This document shows positions 1-8,797 of a stretch of 64,000 bases of DNA, piece after piece. How positions within the stretch are numbered: the stretch's first letter is position 1; each line of letters opens with the position of its first letter. The notes under the pieces are model-generated. The model was not told the origin of the DNA and searched no databases. It worked only from the letters and a program-made list of their open reading frames with translations. This stretch comes from JABMOV01 sp964654545 (GTDB taxonomy: Bacteria > Fidelibacterota > Marinisomatia > Marinisomatales > JABMOV01), in NCBI GenBank assembly GCA_964654545.1, contig CAZZIU010000006.1:65526-129525 (forward strand), written 5' to 3'. The translations under genes and the position numbers were made by a program.

Positions 1-1251
1 GTGACTCCCCATCAACCCGCTGCAGGATACATCGCGCCTCAAATTTCCTCGTCGGAAAATAATTCACTCCTTGGTACTGGAAGCATCGTTGCGTCCATTA
101 TGGCTGCCAGTGAATTAAAATCTGGGCATCAATATCAAATAACCTTTGGAATTGATACTATTGACCAAGTTGCAAATAATGATCATGGGCTTTTGTATAC
201 TACAAATCAAGTTACCATTTTTGATCTCAATGAGGATTCTGCTTTGGTATACTCAGAAAGCCCTGATCATTTTCTTGGAACGAATTTAGTCCATAGTGAC
301 ACCTTGGACTACTGGAGTATAAATGAAGTTTCCGGATTTGAATCGGACGTGTTCGATGGAGTCCAAATTGTGATTAATCAAGATGGTGCCATCGCCAGCT
401 ATGATAATTTGAATTCTGGCTGGCGCATTGGAGGAGGAGGCACCGTCATGCATGTAAATCCAAGTATAAAGGAATCATCCTATTTACCGTGGGATTATGA
501 TATTGTTTTTACCGGTGAAGATTCAGCTTTTGTTGGTATGCAAACCAATAAAGCCGGGGTTCGCGATGAAAACGGTGATGTTATATCAAGAAATTCACTT
601 CTGACTAAACAAGCTTTCGATTTTTATGTTGTAAACACCACATTTCAAGATTCGGCAGGAAATTTTGAGTTGATGGATATGATAGTCTACGATATAAACG
701 GAAATGATATCTTTGATAAATATATAGATAAAATTATTGTTGGCCCCCAGACTGGTAGCCGGTGGCGGGCTACCCTCATGGTTATTGATTTTAATAATGG
801 CAATGATGCAACCTATCCTAAGGAAAACGACATATACAGTATTACGTTTCAAAGGCCATTCTTCGTGACCGATACCTATACGTATTCCGTTTCAGCTACA
901 GATTCAGTAAGTGAAGAAAAATTATTGCGTGATATGGCTGATATTAAAGTGGTACCCAATCCCTACATTATGACCAATATGATGGAACCGGCAGTGGCCA
1001 ATCAATATTTAAATCAAAGAAGACGATTGTTGTTTACACACATCCCGGCAGAATGTACCATAAAGATATTTACTGTTAGTGGTGTGCTTGTGGATGAAAT
1101 CGAAGTGGGTAATCCTCCGGATGAAGGTATCGTCCACTGGGATATGCTAACAAGGGAAGGCTTAGAAATTGCTGCAGGTATGTATATCTACCATGTGAAA
1201 TCCGACCTTACGGGTGACGAAAAATTGGGAAAATTTGCCGTAATAAAATAA
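1..1251 (+). CDS. C-terminal part of a secreted protein with a FlgD-like/type IX sorting tail (5' truncated)
   Basis: The reading frame is already open at base 1 and no signal peptide is visible, so the visible 416 residues are most likely the end of a larger secreted protein cut by the window edge. Most of the chain resembles nothing I can name. The last 85 or so residues contain VVPNPYIMTN, a strand-rich stretch with VSGVLVDEIEVG, and GMYIYHVKSD followed by GKFAVIK. That is the pattern of the FlgD Ig-like or C-terminal sorting domain of secreted proteins in FCB bacteria. A PorV-like gene starts 7 bases after the stop, so the two are probably cotranscribed. Function beyond being a secreted or surface protein is not assigned. 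Confidence 0.7.
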   Translation: MTPHQPAAGYIAPQISSSENNSLLGTGSIVASIMAASELKSGHQYQITFGIDTIDQVANNDHGLLYTTNQVTIFDLNEDSALVYSESPDHFLGTNLVHSDTLDYWSINEVSGFESDVFDGVQIVINQDGAIASYDNLNSGWRIGGGGTVMHVNPSIKESSYLPWDYDIVFTGEDSAFVGMQTNKAGVRDENGDVISRNSLLTKQAFDFYVVNTTFQDSAGNFELMDMIVYDINGNDIFDKYIDKIIVGPQTGSRWRATLMVIDFNNGNDATYPKENDIYSITFQRPFFVTDTYTYSVSATDSVSEEKLLRDMADIKVVPNPYIMTNMMEPAVANQYLNQRRRLLFTHIPAECTIKIFTVSGVLVDEIEVGNPPDEGIVHWDMLTREGLEIAAGMYIYHVKSDLTGDEKLGKFAVIK

Positions 1252-1258
1252 AGAGTCC

Positions 1259-2311
1259 ATGAAGAAATATTTAACCATATTGATCGTAATTGTTTTTCTT
1301 GTAAATAGCGGAGCTTCACAGGAAATATATCGTTATGGAACGACAGCCGCAAATTTTCTTGAGATTGGAGTGGGAAGTGCAGGAAGCGCCATGGGTGAAG
1401 CCTACGTTGCAGTCGCGAATGATCTATCCTCCATTTATTGGAATCCCGCAGGACTCGCTTTTATAATGGGTAAGGAAGCCCAATTTATGATCCAGCCCTG
1501 GATAGTGGATATTAATACAACCTTTGTGGGTGCGGCCAGCCACATAAAAAATGTTGGTACAATCGCTATGGGAATTACACAGATTGGTTATGGCGATATA
1601 ACAGTTACGAACTTAGCTCATCAGGACGGAACTGGTGAATTCTACACCGCTAATGAATTGGCAGCGACACTTTCATTTGGACGGAAATTAGCTGATTGGT
1701 TTGCTTTTGGTGCATCAGGCAAAATCATACATTCTGCTATCTGGCATACGGCTGCAAATGCTTTTGCTATCGACCTAGGTGTTACGGTGCAGACCGGCTT
1801 TTTTAGTTTGAGCAAAAAACCAGAAGATGGTTTAACAATTGGCATGAGTATTTCCAACTATGGAACCCGCATGCAATATGATGGGATCGATTTGCTTAAT
1901 CCGATTGATATTTCTGAAAATGAAAATGGAAATTATGGCGATGTTGCTGGGCAATTTAGAACACAACAATGGGAGCTGCCCCTCATTTTCCGCATTGGTA
2001 CATCTATCAGACCAATCGCCACTAGAAACCATTCCTTCATTCTCGCAATTGATGCATTACATCCAAATAATAATTCTGAATCACTAAATATCGGTACAGA
2101 ATATTCCTATACAATTCCAGGATATTTGAGGGCCTTTATTCGGGCAGGATATAAGGGCCTTAATATGAATTCATCCATCTACGGTTTAACAGAAGGCGCT
2201 GGGATTGAATATTTTTATATGAACAATAAATCGCTGACGGTTGATTATGCTTATAAAACAATGGGGATACTGGGAAATATTTCTGCCTACACTATCAGTC
2301 TTTCATTTTAA
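1259..2311 (+). CDS. PorV/PorQ-family outer-membrane protein
   Basis: The 350-residue product begins with a cleavable signal peptide (residues 1-20, ending near SGASQE). The early motif GVGSAGSAMGEAYVAVAND followed by SSIYWNPAGLAF is the hallmark of the PorV/PorQ (UPF0164-like) outer-membrane beta-barrel family. In known systems PorV receives type IX cargo at the cell surface and hands it to the sortase or attachment complex. Glycine- and aromatic-rich beta strands run to the C terminus, which ends in SLSF as expected for a barrel. It follows a sorting-domain protein and precedes a SurA-like lipoprotein, which fits an envelope/secretion unit. Which member of the family it is cannot be decided by reading alone. 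Confidence 0.8.
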   Translation: MKKYLTILIVIVFLVNSGASQEIYRYGTTAANFLEIGVGSAGSAMGEAYVAVANDLSSIYWNPAGLAFIMGKEAQFMIQPWIVDINTTFVGAASHIKNVGTIAMGITQIGYGDITVTNLAHQDGTGEFYTANELAATLSFGRKLADWFAFGASGKIIHSAIWHTAANAFAIDLGVTVQTGFFSLSKKPEDGLTIGMSISNYGTRMQYDGIDLLNPIDISENENGNYGDVAGQFRTQQWELPLIFRIGTSIRPIATRNHSFILAIDALHPNNNSESLNIGTEYSYTIPGYLRAFIRAGYKGLNMNSSIYGLTEGAGIEYFYMNNKSLTVDYAYKTMGILGNISAYTISLSF

Positions 2312-2329
2312 TCGAGCAAGCATGCAACC

Positions 2330-3826
2330 GTGAAATGGCATTCACTAGCTCAAATTTTATTCGGTTTATTACTAGTATCTTGTACTAAAGATTCAACCAA
2401 CACATTTTCGGATAGTGATGTTGCTGCCAGAGTAGGGAACCACGTTATTACCAAAGACGATTTCATTCGTAGGACAGAGTACACAGTGCGGCCGGACTAT
2501 TGTAAAGGCAGTCATTATATATCAAAAAAAATAATGATGAATTCATTGATTACCGAAAAAATGTTTGCTATCGAAGCTGAGAAATCCGGATTTTTGGAAA
2601 ACAATAAGGCATTTAAACGTTATATCAAAGGACGCCGAGAACAAGCCATGAGACAATTCTATTATTACGATCAAGCTTATTCAATGGTGACGTTGGACAG
2701 TACAGAAATACAACAATTATTCGCAATAGCTGGACGAACAATTCGAGTAGCTTATTACACCCTTCCAGATGAGATATTTGCTCAAAAAACACAGATTGCA
2801 CTCGACGATGGATTTACATTTGAAGATATTTATTCTTTGTTTGATAACACGACTGCCGTGCCAGAAAAGGATGTTGATTGGACAGAAATTGAGGACAAAG
2901 TTGTACTGGATCATCTTTTTAATAATGATTTAAAAAGGGGTGATGTAATTGGTCCGATAGAAACAACAGATGGGTCATATATTCTTATGAAAGTTCAGGG
3001 ATGGCGAGATGATAGTGCAGCCTTAACTGAAAAGGTGGCTGGAGAGCGCTATAATAAGGTAATTGAACACCTTAAAAATCAAAAAGCTCTATTGTTGTTC
3101 AAAAAGAATATTTCAGGATTAATGAGAGGCAAAACGTTAAATTTTGATGAAACAATATTTAAGGAATATGTTCGAGCGTTAGGTGATTGGTATTTGAATG
3201 ATGGAAAAAATAAAAAATTGCTCATTAATCAATCAATTGGGCTAGAAGATGATAATATCACAACATATACCGGTCACCAATTCCCAGAAGATTTAATGGA
3301 TGAGAATTTTGTGCAAATGGATGATCAATGGTTTTCCGTAAGGGAATTCCAGCAGATTCTGGAGTCGCACCCACTTGTTTTTCGCCGGAAAACCATAAAC
3401 AAATCGGAATTTGCAGAAGAAACCCAAAAAGCAATAGCTGATCTATTTCAGGATTTGGAATTAAACAAGGAATGTTACCGGTTGGAATATGACAAAGAAA
3501 TTGTGGTTCAGCAAAATGTATCAATGTGGCAAGATTACTACCTGGCAAAAGCGTTCCGAAATAATATGATAGCCGAAGCTGATCCCGATTCAACATTATT
3601 AAGCAATGAATCCATGTTAATCGAAGAGGTATTAAATCCGATAGTGAATGATCTTCAGAAAAAATACAATGATCAAACATTTATTGCAGCTGATTGGTTA
3701 GAAGATATAGGAATATCGACCATCGATATGAGTGTTATACAACCTCAAATGCCATATTCTGTAATGGTACCTGCTTTTCCCAAAATGACCACGGATACTC
3801 GTTTGGATTATGGTCAGAGTCTATAA
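2330..3826 (+). CDS. SurA/PpiC-like peptidyl-prolyl isomerase lipoprotein
   Basis: A GTG start gives a signal peptide with a lipobox (LLLVSC, Cys18), so the product is probably a periplasm-facing lipoprotein of 498 residues. The region after the anchor (ARVGNHVITKDDFIRR) resembles the SurA_N chaperone entry segment. Residues 130-230 (IRVAYYTLPDE, then GDVIGPIETTDGSYILMKV) resemble a rotamase/PpiC domain. The second half is helical and not recognised. Family members assist folding of outer-membrane and secreted proteins, which suits its position after a PorV-like gene. The 3' end overlaps the start of the next glycoside hydrolase by 17 bases, implying translational coupling. Whether the isomerase active site is intact cannot be judged by eye. 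Confidence 0.65.
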   Translation: MKWHSLAQILFGLLLVSCTKDSTNTFSDSDVAARVGNHVITKDDFIRRTEYTVRPDYCKGSHYISKKIMMNSLITEKMFAIEAEKSGFLENNKAFKRYIKGRREQAMRQFYYYDQAYSMVTLDSTEIQQLFAIAGRTIRVAYYTLPDEIFAQKTQIALDDGFTFEDIYSLFDNTTAVPEKDVDWTEIEDKVVLDHLFNNDLKRGDVIGPIETTDGSYILMKVQGWRDDSAALTEKVAGERYNKVIEHLKNQKALLLFKKNISGLMRGKTLNFDETIFKEYVRALGDWYLNDGKNKKLLINQSIGLEDDNITTYTGHQFPEDLMDENFVQMDDQWFSVREFQQILESHPLVFRRKTINKSEFAEETQKAIADLFQDLELNKECYRLEYDKEIVVQQNVSMWQDYYLAKAFRNNMIAEADPDSTLLSNESMLIEEVLNPIVNDLQKKYNDQTFIAADWLEDIGISTIDMSVIQPQMPYSVMVPAFPKMTTDTRLDYGQSL

Positions 3827-4868
3827 AATTTTCATTCTGTCTTCGATTCTAATCGCCGGTTTTTCTTTGGGGAAAACATATAAAGGTGGTGAATTAAGAA
3901 CGATTCAAACCTATCGCTACGGCAGAATAGAAGCACGTATCAAGGCAGCTGTCGGTGATGGAATTGTGAATTCATTATTTACCTACAACGACTACATATC
4001 GGGTGGAGCAGAAAACTGGAATGAAATAGATATTGAATTTTTAGGCAATCAACCCAATGTTGTTCAGTTTAATACAATAACCGCAAATCAAGTCCATCAC
4101 GTTTATGTTCAAAGTCTTGCGTTTCAACCTGCTGATGAATTTCATACTTATGCATTTGAGTGGACACCTACTTATGTTGCCTGGTTCGTGGATGGTGTAG
4201 AGGTACATCGTCAAACGGGGGCCCACATAAATTCTCTGGATAAATATCAAAAAATCATGATGAATATATGGCCACCTAATTACCCGGACTGGGTCGGGAT
4301 ATTGGACCCAGCAAATTTATCTGTCTACGCTTACTACGATTGGATTCGGTATTGTGCCTATGTTCCAGGAACTGGAAATACTGGCACTGATAATAATTTT
4401 ATCGAATTGTGGTATGATAATTTTGATTACTGGGAATTAACCCGCTGGGAAAAAGCCACCCATACATTTTATGGTAATCTATGTGACTTTGTCCCAGCAA
4501 ATGTTGAATTTGTTGACGGTTTCATGGTTCTCTGCCTGACGACCGCGGATAGCCTGGGTTACAATGGAAATCCTTTAGCAAATAACCATACTCAAAATGT
4601 TGCCAGTGAATTCTCATTGCATCAGGCATACCCAAATCCATTTAATTCAACCGTCTCAATTCCAATTGAATTAACCAAGGTTTCCGTTGTCAATATTACC
4701 ATTTACGATATTATGGGCCGGCATGTCCAGACAGTGGTAAACGAAAATATCCACCCCGGTAAGCATACATTTTATTGGGAGGCCAATACATGTACATCTG
4801 GTTTGTATTTCATTGAAACAGATGTCAATAATAATAGACTATACGAGAAAGTGATGCTGGTAAAATGA
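3810..4868 (+). CDS. Circularly permuted GH16 lichenase (1,3-1,4-beta-glucanase) with sorting tail
   Basis: The 352-residue protein has a signal peptide (about 1-21) and a GH16 catalytic core. The retaining-enzyme motif is ENWNEIDIEFLG, with nucleophile Glu72, Asp74 and acid/base Glu76, followed by VVQFNT as in bacterial lichenases. The order is unusual. The chain starts at the strand GGELRTIQTYRYGRIEARIK, and the part that is N-terminal in Bacillus lichenase (NFDYWELTRWEKA, FVDGFMVLCLT, residues about 198-245) comes after the catalytic half. This is the same permutation known for the Fibrobacter succinogenes beta-glucanase. A GTGNTGTDNN linker joins the halves. Residues 268-352 carry AYPNPFN and a sorting-type domain, so the enzyme is probably exported and surface-bound or released. 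Mixed-linkage beta-glucan is the expected substrate. Confidence 0.85.
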   Translation: MVRVYKIFILSSILIAGFSLGKTYKGGELRTIQTYRYGRIEARIKAAVGDGIVNSLFTYNDYISGGAENWNEIDIEFLGNQPNVVQFNTITANQVHHVYVQSLAFQPADEFHTYAFEWTPTYVAWFVDGVEVHRQTGAHINSLDKYQKIMMNIWPPNYPDWVGILDPANLSVYAYYDWIRYCAYVPGTGNTGTDNNFIELWYDNFDYWELTRWEKATHTFYGNLCDFVPANVEFVDGFMVLCLTTADSLGYNGNPLANNHTQNVASEFSLHQAYPNPFNSTVSIPIELTKVSVVNITIYDIMGRHVQTVVNENIHPGKHTFYWEANTCTSGLYFIETDVNNNRLYEKVMLVK

Positions 4869-5737
4869 AAAAATCTGACACAAACCAATTCGGATCGTAT
4901 TTTTTGTTACTGGTTATTTTCTTTTCCATAATTAATTGTGAAGGTGAATCAGGTAGATCAAAAAACAATCCGGTTACCATATTTAATCCACCGGAAGGAT
5001 ATGAATTGGTATGGCATGATGAATTCGAGAACGAAAATATAGATCTGTCAAAATGGGAGTTTGAGGTCAATGCTGCCGGGGGAGGGAATAATGAACTACA
5101 GTATTATACCGACCGATCGGAAAACGCCTACATTGAAAGTGGAAAACTGGTAATCAAGGCAATACACTCCACCTACACAGGGGATGATGGTGTTCGCGAT
5201 TATACATCTGCTCGAATCCGAACTAAAAACCATGGTGACTGGCTTTATGGTCGGTTTGAGATTCGTGCAAAATTGCCGGTAGGACAGGGACTTTGGCCTG
5301 CAATCTGGATGTTGCCAACGGATTGGGAATACGGTAGTTGGGCATCCAGTGGAGAAATCGATATCATGGAGTTATTGGGCCAAGAACCTGATAGAGTATA
5401 CGGGACAATTCACTATGGTGGAGAATGGCCAAATAATGTGCATACCGGAACAAGTTTTCGTTTATCCAACCAAAATTTTACGAACCAATTCCATGTGTTT
5501 GCCTTAGAATGGGAAGAAACGGAAATGCGCTGGTATGTAGATGATTCACTCTACGCAACCCAGCATGAATGGTATACATCAGAAGCTGAATATCCGGCAC
5601 CATTTGACAAACGATTTCACATGATATTAAATGTAGCCGTAGGAGGAAACTGGCCTGGAAATCCGGATAATTCGACAGTTTTCCCGCAGGAAATGATTGT
5701 GGATTACGTGAGAGTATTTCAAAAAGAAAGTGAATAA
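4865..5737 (+). CDS. GH16 endo-beta-1,3-glucanase (laminarinase) lipoprotein
   Basis: The start overlaps the preceding stop by four bases (ATGA). The N terminus is hydrophobic and ends in SIINC (Cys25), a plausible though not ideal lipobox, so the enzyme is probably lipid-anchored. From residue 48 the chain follows the canonical, non-permuted GH16_3 order: VWHDEFE, then NNELQYYTDR, then YGRFEIRAKLPVGQGLWPAIWM. The catalytic motif is GEIDIMELLG with Glu164, Asp166 and Glu169. LNVAVGGNWPGNPD near the C terminus is typical of laminarinases. Length (290 residues) matches a single catalytic domain with no binding module. Laminarin or another beta-1,3-glucan is the likely substrate. It sits between two other GH16 genes. 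Confidence 0.88.
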   Translation: MKKSDTNQFGSYFLLLVIFFSIINCEGESGRSKNNPVTIFNPPEGYELVWHDEFENENIDLSKWEFEVNAAGGGNNELQYYTDRSENAYIESGKLVIKAIHSTYTGDDGVRDYTSARIRTKNHGDWLYGRFEIRAKLPVGQGLWPAIWMLPTDWEYGSWASSGEIDIMELLGQEPDRVYGTIHYGGEWPNNVHTGTSFRLSNQNFTNQFHVFALEWEETEMRWYVDDSLYATQHEWYTSEAEYPAPFDKRFHMILNVAVGGNWPGNPDNSTVFPQEMIVDYVRVFQKESE

Positions 5738-5774
5738 TTAATAACGATTCATTGTTACTCAGAGAAAAAATTTA

Positions 5775-7598
5775 ATGATTATAACCCAATTATTACTGAA
5801 AACTGAACGACCGACATCGTTTATTCCTGTCTTTTTTTTGGTGCTATCATTGAATTACAGTATTGGGCAAATTGGAGAAATCATCTGGGAGGAAAATTTT
5901 AATAATTTGGAAAACTGGATGAAAATTACTGGGAATGGTTCATGGGGATGGGGTAACGGTGAACTGGAATACTATAAGGAAGAGAATGTCGAAATCTTGG
6001 AAATTCCTGGTGAGGCAGGAAATAATGCACTGCATATTGTCGCCAAAGAAGAATCCGGTCCTGATATTGTTGATCAATGGGGCAATCCATTAAGCTATAC
6101 TTCAGGAAAAGTAACCACGAAAGCTAAGGTTGCTATTAAATATGGTCTGATTGAAACAAGAGTAAAAATACCAAACCTAGACGTTGGAGGTTGGCCGGCA
6201 GTATGGATGTTGGGTACTACAAACTATAATTGGCCTCGTAAAGGTGAAATTGATATGATGGAAATGGGTCATACCCAAGTCTTCAGGGATTTACATGATG
6301 AACACAACGGTGGTAATGGGTTAGATAATTCAACCGTGAATGACGCTGTTGGAGCAAATGCTATTTTTTATTCCGAAGCAGCTATAACACCAGAAAATCC
6401 TTCCAGTGCCGCTAGTATTTCGTGGGATCCGGATGATGATTATTGCAGACCTTATTATAACTATAGTTCGCCTCTCAATGATCGATTTATTATTTATCGT
6501 ATGTATTGGGATGAAGATAGTATTCGATTTACGGTAATGGATAATAACATAGAATATGATCTTTATACATATCCTTTTCCAATTGATAGCACATCGGATG
6601 AATTTCAACAACCATTTTACTTGATTGCAAACCTTGCTATTGGTGGGGCATTTACGGATGTATATAATCTGGGAAATCCCGGTAGTGGAGTACCGGTATC
6701 CATGCCATTCCCTGCAGATATGTATGTGGATTATATCAAAGTTATGTCATGGAATGGACAAGGTGAGGTAAGAATTGGACCACCCGTTTCATACGAAGGC
6801 ACATTCGGTGTATATACGGATACTACACCTACTGACACTTCTTTAATACCAGATGAATCATCGGAAATTTATGTTTGGGAGGGAACGTTATCGGATGGTA
6901 GCATTGGACCATATGAGGGAGAAAACGGTATTTCATGGATTACAACCGGTCTGGGATGGTTTGGTGCAGGTATTATGTCCATTCAACCGATCAACTTGAG
7001 CGACTTTGGTGATGGCCACTTGAAATTCATGATCAATATCCCTGCTAATATTGCATTCAAAATTGGGATTATTGATGCCTGGGGAAATCAGTCGTATGTT
7101 GACTTTCCAGCAAACCAGACAACATATGGTCTTATTAGAGATGGGAATTGGGGTCAGGCGAGCATTCCGGTTGGTGAAATCCGTGGCGAATTTATTGATC
7201 TCCGCATGTTGAGCTATGAATTTGTAATTCTTGAAGTAAATGGTGCTTCTTGTGAATTTGCACTGGATGATATTTACTGGGTGAGTGGTGGAACGACGAA
7301 TATTGAAGATGAAACCGTCAATGATTTATCGCCGATAAATTTCAAGTTAAACAATAATTATCCAAACCCATTCAATCCCATAACTACGATGAGTTATTCT
7401 ATCCCCAAAACCGCCAATGTTGAATTGACCGTATTTGATGTTAATGGGACTATTGTTGAAACTTTGGTTAATGAAACTCAAAATGCAGGTTCATATTTCA
7501 TAAATTGGAATGCAAAAGATAAATCTTCAGGATTCTATTTTTATCAACTAAAAACCGGCACATTTCACAGTGTGAAAAAATGTATTTTATTGAAATAA
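5775..7598 (+). CDS. GH16 beta-glucanase with a carbohydrate-binding-like module and YPNPFN sorting domain
   Basis: The 607-residue product has an N-terminal export signal (about 1-32) and then a canonical GH16 domain (about 33-315). This carries GNGELEYYKEENVEI, GLIETRVKIPNLDVGGWPAVWM and the catalytic motif KGEIDMMEMG (Glu158, Asp160, Glu163). An insertion around residues 165-225 lengthens the substrate-side loops. Residues about 355-505 form a beta-rich module (IYVWEGTLSDGS, then FALDDIYW) resembling the galactose-binding-like carbohydrate modules found on other beta-glucanases. Residues 525-607 are a sorting domain with NNYPNPFNP. A secreted multi-domain beta-1,3-glucanase is the most likely role. 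The gene lies 37 bases after the previous one and four before the next, so they probably form one operon. Confidence 0.85.
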   Translation: MIITQLLLKTERPTSFIPVFFLVLSLNYSIGQIGEIIWEENFNNLENWMKITGNGSWGWGNGELEYYKEENVEILEIPGEAGNNALHIVAKEESGPDIVDQWGNPLSYTSGKVTTKAKVAIKYGLIETRVKIPNLDVGGWPAVWMLGTTNYNWPRKGEIDMMEMGHTQVFRDLHDEHNGGNGLDNSTVNDAVGANAIFYSEAAITPENPSSAASISWDPDDDYCRPYYNYSSPLNDRFIIYRMYWDEDSIRFTVMDNNIEYDLYTYPFPIDSTSDEFQQPFYLIANLAIGGAFTDVYNLGNPGSGVPVSMPFPADMYVDYIKVMSWNGQGEVRIGPPVSYEGTFGVYTDTTPTDTSLIPDESSEIYVWEGTLSDGSIGPYEGENGISWITTGLGWFGAGIMSIQPINLSDFGDGHLKFMINIPANIAFKIGIIDAWGNQSYVDFPANQTTYGLIRDGNWGQASIPVGEIRGEFIDLRMLSYEFVILEVNGASCEFALDDIYWVSGGTTNIEDETVNDLSPINFKLNNNYPNPFNPITTMSYSIPKTANVELTVFDVNGTIVETLVNETQNAGSYFINWNAKDKSSGFYFYQLKTGTFHSVKKCILLK

Positions 7599-7601
7599 CC
7601 A

Positions 7602-8777
7602 ATGGGTAATAAATCAATACTGATGGGACTATTGTTAATTGCATGTAAAAGCGATGATTTTGAAGAACATCCTATGAGCTATTCAGTAAATGACCATAAT
7701 ATTTTGGTAAATGGAGAGATATTGGAAATACGAGGTATAGTATACATTCCTGGTTACCCGGGATATCTACCATGGGAAATTGAGAATTCAACCAATCTAT
7801 CCTCTAACCTAAAAAATAGTATTTTAGATGATATTGCACATATTAAGGAATTGGGTGCGAATACTATTCGTTTATGGGGTGCACCTGAATACTGTTATCA
7901 GGCAGTAAAAGAAGTAGGGGATTTACATATTTTACAAACATTATGGGTTGATGGCGAACAGAGTGATTTTTTTGATTCTGTATTTGTAGAAAATACAAAA
8001 AACTATTTTCGTGATGTAATTAACAGGATATATGGTGTGTTTGAAAATAAACAAGCACCTGTCTGTTCTTATATAATTGGAAACGAATTAAGTGAGTTAT
8101 CCATTATAAATACCAATCAAAACCATCCTGAAATAACTTCCTATACTGGTGATTATATCATGACGGATTCAAGTTTAACGGCATCTGAAGTATTCCTTGC
8201 CCAAATGGGAGATTATGTGAAATCTTATATTTTTGAAAATTATGGCACTCTCCCTTTAGTTACTTATTCGAATGATATTCGTACCGATGAAGTCATCGAT
8301 ACCCCATTCCTTGATTTCAGAAGTCACAATGCATATTCATACGCTGTAGATTATTATTTAGACAATCCACCCACGGGATCTACATCCAGAACGGTTTTTC
8401 AGGGATGGGTAGAATATTTGAAAAATAAATATCCATACAAACCATTATTAATAACAGAAACAGGGTTAAGTGTATCACCAAATTCACTCCACGTTGGGCC
8501 TCCAAATTATGGTTATGGAGGGAATACGGAAGTTGAACAAAGTGAGGGAATTATTCAAAACCTAACGGATGTTGAATCAGCGCAATATCCAATTGCAGGG
8601 GTTATTATCCATGAATATCTGGATTCATGGTGGAAATTTGGTTACGAAGATTCGTTCAATCAGGATCCAGACGATGTTGAAGAATGGTTTGGACTGGTGA
8701 AGCTAATTCAACAAGACGAATGGTATACAACCCAAAACCGTCCGATTATAGAACAATTATCAACCTACTGGCAATAA
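7602..8777 (+). CDS. Clan GH-A glycoside hydrolase lipoprotein (GH2/GH5-like TIM barrel)
   Basis: The 391-residue product has a very short signal with lipobox LLIAC (Cys15). The remainder is one TIM barrel: IRGIVYIPGY early, LGANTIRLWGAPE for strands 2-3, then IIGNEL with the expected acid/base Glu162 after Asn161, and LLITETGLS with nucleophile Glu286. The Asn-Glu plus distal Glu arrangement is the clan GH-A signature. The end (HEYLDSWWKFG, then VEEWFGL) is typical of GH2-type barrels and of beta-1,3-glucan-active relatives. I cannot place it in a numbered family with certainty. Its position after three GH16 endoglucanases and before a transporter suggests it trims beta-glucan oligosaccharides. 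No sugar-binding or sandwich domains are present. Confidence 0.72.
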   Translation: MGNKSILMGLLLIACKSDDFEEHPMSYSVNDHNILVNGEILEIRGIVYIPGYPGYLPWEIENSTNLSSNLKNSILDDIAHIKELGANTIRLWGAPEYCYQAVKEVGDLHILQTLWVDGEQSDFFDSVFVENTKNYFRDVINRIYGVFENKQAPVCSYIIGNELSELSIINTNQNHPEITSYTGDYIMTDSSLTASEVFLAQMGDYVKSYIFENYGTLPLVTYSNDIRTDEVIDTPFLDFRSHNAYSYAVDYYLDNPPTGSTSRTVFQGWVEYLKNKYPYKPLLITETGLSVSPNSLHVGPPNYGYGGNTEVEQSEGIIQNLTDVESAQYPIAGVIIHEYLDSWWKFGYEDSFNQDPDDVEEWFGLVKLIQQDEWYTTQNRPIIEQLSTYWQ

Positions 8778-8797
8778 ATCGTTAATAAGGAGTAATT

